Positions 61,373 through 64,000 of a DNA stretch of 64,000 bases are shown piece by piece. Location: NCBI GenBank assembly GCA_030523425.1, contig JAUNIP010000005.1, forward strand, positions 1 through 64,000, read 5' to 3'. This DNA comes from Coriobacteriia bacterium. Its GTDB lineage: Bacteria > Actinomycetota > Coriobacteriia > Coriobacteriales > Eggerthellaceae. The translations under genes were made by a program, and so were the position numbers. Below the pieces are notes generated by a model. The model was not told where the DNA came from and made no database searches. It saw nothing but the letters and a program-made list of their open reading frames with translations. Numbering within the stretch: position 1 is the first letter of the stretch; each line of letters starts with the position of its first letter.

Positions 61373-62953
61373 TTACGCTTGCGAAAGTTTTTCTGCCAAC
61401 AGCTGGTTGATAACCTTGGGGTTGCCTTGGCCGCGCATCTGCTTCATGCACTGGCCCACGAAGAAACCAATCAGCTTTTCGTTGCCTTCCTTGTAGCGGG
61501 CAACTTCATCGGGGTTCGCGGCAATCACCTGGTCAACCACCGCTTCGATGGCGCCGGTATCGGAAACCTGCTTCATGCCGCGTTCGTCCACAATAACACC
61601 GGGATCTTTATCTTCTTCCAGCACGGCAGCGAACACTTCCTTGGCCTGCTTGGAACTGATGGCATCAGCAGCCGTCAGCTTCGTCAGCTCCACCGCACGG
61701 GCAGGCGTAAGCGCCAGGTTGCCCAAAGATTCATCCACATGGGCGTTCAGGTACGCCGAAACGTCATTAATCATCAGGTTGGCAATGGGCTTCGCCAGCG
61801 TAAGCGCATCGGCCCCAGCGGCGGCCATAGCTTCCTCGAAAAATGCGGCCACGTCCAGATTTTCCACCAAGTGGCGAGCGTCATAGGCCGAAAGCCCGAA
61901 GTCAGCCGCGAAGCGCTTGGCTTTTTGGTCGGGCAGTTCAGGCAGCTTGGCACGCACGCCTTCAATGAAGGCATCCGACAGGTCGTACGGCGCTAAGTCG
62001 GGTTCGGGGAACAAGCGGTAGTCGTCAGCCGTTTCCTTCACGCGCATGACGATGGTGCGCTTGACGGAAGGGTCCCAATGGCGCGTTTCCTGATAGATGA
62101 TGCCGCCTTCTTCTAGCACTTCGGCCTGGCGGCAAATCTCGTAGGTCAGGCCGTCGTGCAGATTCTTGAAAGAATTCATGTTCTTCAGTTCGGTCTTGGT
62201 GCCAAGGCCTTTGGCCCCGCGCTTGCGCAGCGAAACGTTGCCGTCGCAGCGCAGCGACCCTTCTTCCATGCTGCAATCCGAAATGCCAATGGCCAGATAA
62301 ATCTGGCGCAGCTTCTGCATGAACAGGCGCGCCTCTTCGGGCGTGCGCAGGTCGGGCTCGGTCACCAGTTCAATCAGCGGCGTGCCCGCGCGGTTGTAAT
62401 CCACCATGGAATGGGTGGCACCGGCAATGCGGCCTTCGCCACCGCCTACGTGCACCATCTTGCCGGCGTCTTCTTCCATGTGGATGCGCGTGATGCCCAC
62501 GTGCGCCACATAGCCGTCTTCGGTACGCGTAATGTTGTCTTCGGTTTCGCCTACGGCCAGGTCATCCAAGCGGTAGCGTTCCTTGGCGGCCGCGCCGTCA
62601 ACGTCTAAGTCCAGGTGCCCGCGCATGCAAAACGCAATGGGGCCTTGGGTGGTCTGGAAGTTTTTGGCCATGTCCGGATACATGTAGTTTTTGCGGTAGA
62701 ACATGGAATGCTTTTCGATGTCGCAGTTGGTGGCCAAGCCCGCCAGCACGATGCTTTCGATGGCGGCCTTGTTAGGCACCGGCAACGCACCGGGCAGGCC
62801 CAAACACACCGGGCAGGTGTGGGTGTTAGGCGGTGCGCCGAATTCCAGCTTGCAGCCGCAAAACATCTTGGTCTCAAGCGTGGTCAGCTCCGCGTGGATT
62901 TCCAAGCCGATAACGGCTTCCCAGTCTTCCAGCACCTCTTCAAGCTTCTTCAT
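61373..62953 (-). CDS. gatB: Asp/Glu-tRNA amidotransferase subunit B
   Basis: 526 residues. 'VIGLEIHAELTT' and 'TKMFCGCKLEFGAPPNTHTCPVCLGLPGALP' hold the zinc-type cysteines and the GatB signature. 'DYNRAGTPLIELVTEPD' and 'EEGSLRCDGNVSLR' form the kinase cradle, and the YqeY-like tail ends 'NQLLAEKLSQA'. GatB phosphorylates Glu-tRNA(Gln) or Asp-tRNA(Asn) before amidation. It is 2 bp from gatA. Confidence 0.96.
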   Translation of the reverse strand: MKKLEEVLEDWEAVIGLEIHAELTTLETKMFCGCKLEFGAPPNTHTCPVCLGLPGALPVPNKAAIESIVLAGLATNCDIEKHSMFYRKNYMYPDMAKNFQTTQGPIAFCMRGHLDLDVDGAAAKERYRLDDLAVGETEDNITRTEDGYVAHVGITRIHMEEDAGKMVHVGGGEGRIAGATHSMVDYNRAGTPLIELVTEPDLRTPEEARLFMQKLRQIYLAIGISDCSMEEGSLRCDGNVSLRKRGAKGLGTKTELKNMNSFKNLHDGLTYEICRQAEVLEEGGIIYQETRHWDPSVKRTIVMRVKETADDYRLFPEPDLAPYDLSDAFIEGVRAKLPELPDQKAKRFAADFGLSAYDARHLVENLDVAAFFEEAMAAAGADALTLAKPIANLMINDVSAYLNAHVDESLGNLALTPARAVELTKLTAADAISSKQAKEVFAAVLEEDKDPGVIVDERGMKQVSDTGAIEAVVDQVIAANPDEVARYKEGNEKLIGFFVGQCMKQMRGQGNPKVINQLLAEKLSQA

Positions 62954-62955
62954 GG

Positions 62956-64000
62956 CTACTCACCTGCCTTTGCGGGGGCGAAATCAGGCGCCACGGGGGC
63001 CGCTCCGTATACGGTTTCCAACGCCGCGGCCACGCGCAGCATGTTTTCGTCCTTGAACGCGGGCCCTATCAGCTGCGCGCCCACCGGCAAGCCCGATTGC
63101 GCTCCCAACCCCACCGGCATGTTCATGCCGCCGTTGCCCGCAATGTTGATGGAGATGGTGTACATGTCCGAAAGGTACATTTCGGCCGGTTCGGAAATTT
63201 CGCCGAACTTGAAGGCCGTGCGGGGCGCCGCCGGGGCCAAAATGCAATCAACCTTTTCGTAGGCTTGCGCGTAATCCCTGGTAATAAGCGTGCGCACCTG
63301 CTGCGCAGGGTAATAGTACTTGTCGTACACACCGCTGGAAAGCAGGTAACTTCCCAACATGATGCGCCGGCGCGCTTCGGGCCCAAAGCCCCGCGAACGG
63401 CTGGCTTCATATTGGCCGCCCAGGTCTTTGTGGCCGGGGTCGCAGTACCCATAGCGCACGGAGTCGAAGCGGGCTAAGTTGCTGAAAGCTTCGCAGGGGC
63501 CCAACACGTAATACGCGCTGATGGCGGCATGCACGTTGGGCAGCGCCACTTCTTCAATACGGGCACCCATGCCTTCCAGCTTGGCAACAACCTCTTCAAT
63601 CTTGGCCTTCACTTCGGGCTGCAGGCCACGAGCGTTCATGAATTCCGGCACCACACCAATACGCATGCCATCCACGCCTTTGTCCAAGTTGGCGGTGAAG
63701 TCGCAGGTCACGTGTTGGCTGGTGCAATCCAGCGGATCGCGCCCTGCCAGGGCATTCATGGTAAGCGCGGCGTCCCGCACGGTGCGGGCGAAAGGCCCCA
63801 CTTGGTCAAGCGAACTGCCGAAAGCCACCACGCCGTAGCGCGAAACCACACCGTAGGTGGGTTTCACAGCCACCACGCCGCAGAAGCAACCCGGTTGGCG
63901 GATGGAACCGCCGGTGTCCGACCCCAGCGTGACGGTGCACATGCCCGCAGCAACCGCTGCCGCGCTGCCGCCGGACGAACCACCCGGCACGCGGGACAAA
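62956..64000 (-). CDS. gatA: Asp/Glu-tRNA amidotransferase subunit A (partial, N-terminus outside window)
   Basis: The last 347 codons are present and the frame is open at the window edge. The amidase signature 'PGGSSGGSAAAVAAG' includes the cis-Ser, and 'GSDTGGSIRQPGCFCG' the nucleophile Ser; the catalytic Lys should lie beyond base 64000. GatA frees ammonia from glutamine for GatB. Confidence 0.95.
   Translation of the reverse strand, partial: LSRVPGGSSGGSAAAVAAGMCTVTLGSDTGGSIRQPGCFCGVVAVKPTYGVVSRYGVVAFGSSLDQVGPFARTVRDAALTMNALAGRDPLDCTSQHVTCDFTANLDKGVDGMRIGVVPEFMNARGLQPEVKAKIEEVVAKLEGMGARIEEVALPNVHAAISAYYVLGPCEAFSNLARFDSVRYGYCDPGHKDLGGQYEASRSRGFGPEARRRIMLGSYLLSSGVYDKYYYPAQQVRTLITRDYAQAYEKVDCILAPAAPRTAFKFGEISEPAEMYLSDMYTISINIAGNGGMNMPVGLGAQSGLPVGAQLIGPAFKDENMLRVAAALETVYGAAPVAPDFAPAKAGE

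Overview
The window looks like a chromosomal segment of a high-GC, strictly anaerobic Gram-positive bacterium. It is most likely one of the Coriobacteriia (Eggerthellaceae type, Actinomycetota). This rests on a selenocysteine-dependent respiratory formate dehydrogenase, a full selenium-utilisation locus, a double-cubane-type anaerobic reductase, LCP and MurT/GatD cell-wall enzymes, a YerC/YecD regulator, GatAB, and GC-rich codon use. The taxon is inferred from gene content and was not tested by search.

Layout. 1-1919: two secreted or anchored proteins with cohesin-like domains. 1933-8136 (minus): formate dehydrogenase fdnGHI plus fdhE, with fdhD at 8444-9310. The catalytic subunit reads through an in-frame UGA at codon 207. 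9757-22234: the selenium block. It holds selD (itself with an in-frame UGA), a YedE-type transporter, a TusA-like protein, three DUF3343 proteins, YedF, a cysteine desulfurase-family enzyme, an activase/double-cubane reductase pair, a formate/nitrite-family channel, selA, selB and tRNA-Sec with its terminator. 22283-42146: mostly housekeeping genes (TetR, YacP, rlmB, leuS, engB, EamA, phosphatases, Nudix, ComEC-like hydrolase, IMPDH-like protein, M18 aminopeptidase, YerC, LCP) and a MurT-GatD fusion. 42317-43564: tRNA-Leu(CAG) and ilvE. 43681-46104: a GH3 glycosidase. 46634-52495: a plus-strand run with MarR, DUF5685, J-protein, Hsp70, TetR and nfo. 52523-64000: radical SAM protein, Nudix-like protein, recN, DegV, YhiN-like flavoprotein, fused ECF ATPase, DUF1292, gatB and partial gatA.

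How it fits together. Formate can enter through the FNT channel and be oxidised by the exported FdnGHI complex. That complex needs selenocysteine (SelA, SelB, SelD, tRNA-Sec), sulfuration of its molybdenum cofactor (FdhD) and assembly help (FdhE). The YedE, YedF, DUF3343 and desulfurase genes probably bring in and hand over selenium to SelD.

The least explained content is intergenic. The clearest case is a phased array of seven 42-bp inverted-repeat modules on a 64-65 bp period (24730-25156), next to a gene with PD-(D/E)XK-like motifs. Related single modules lie at 17570 and 58574. Two other dispersed repeat families (called R1 and R2 here) recur in gaps at 9.4-9.7, 24.5, 29.6 and 58.4-59.2 kb, and a separate nested inverted-repeat cluster sits at 46237-46524.
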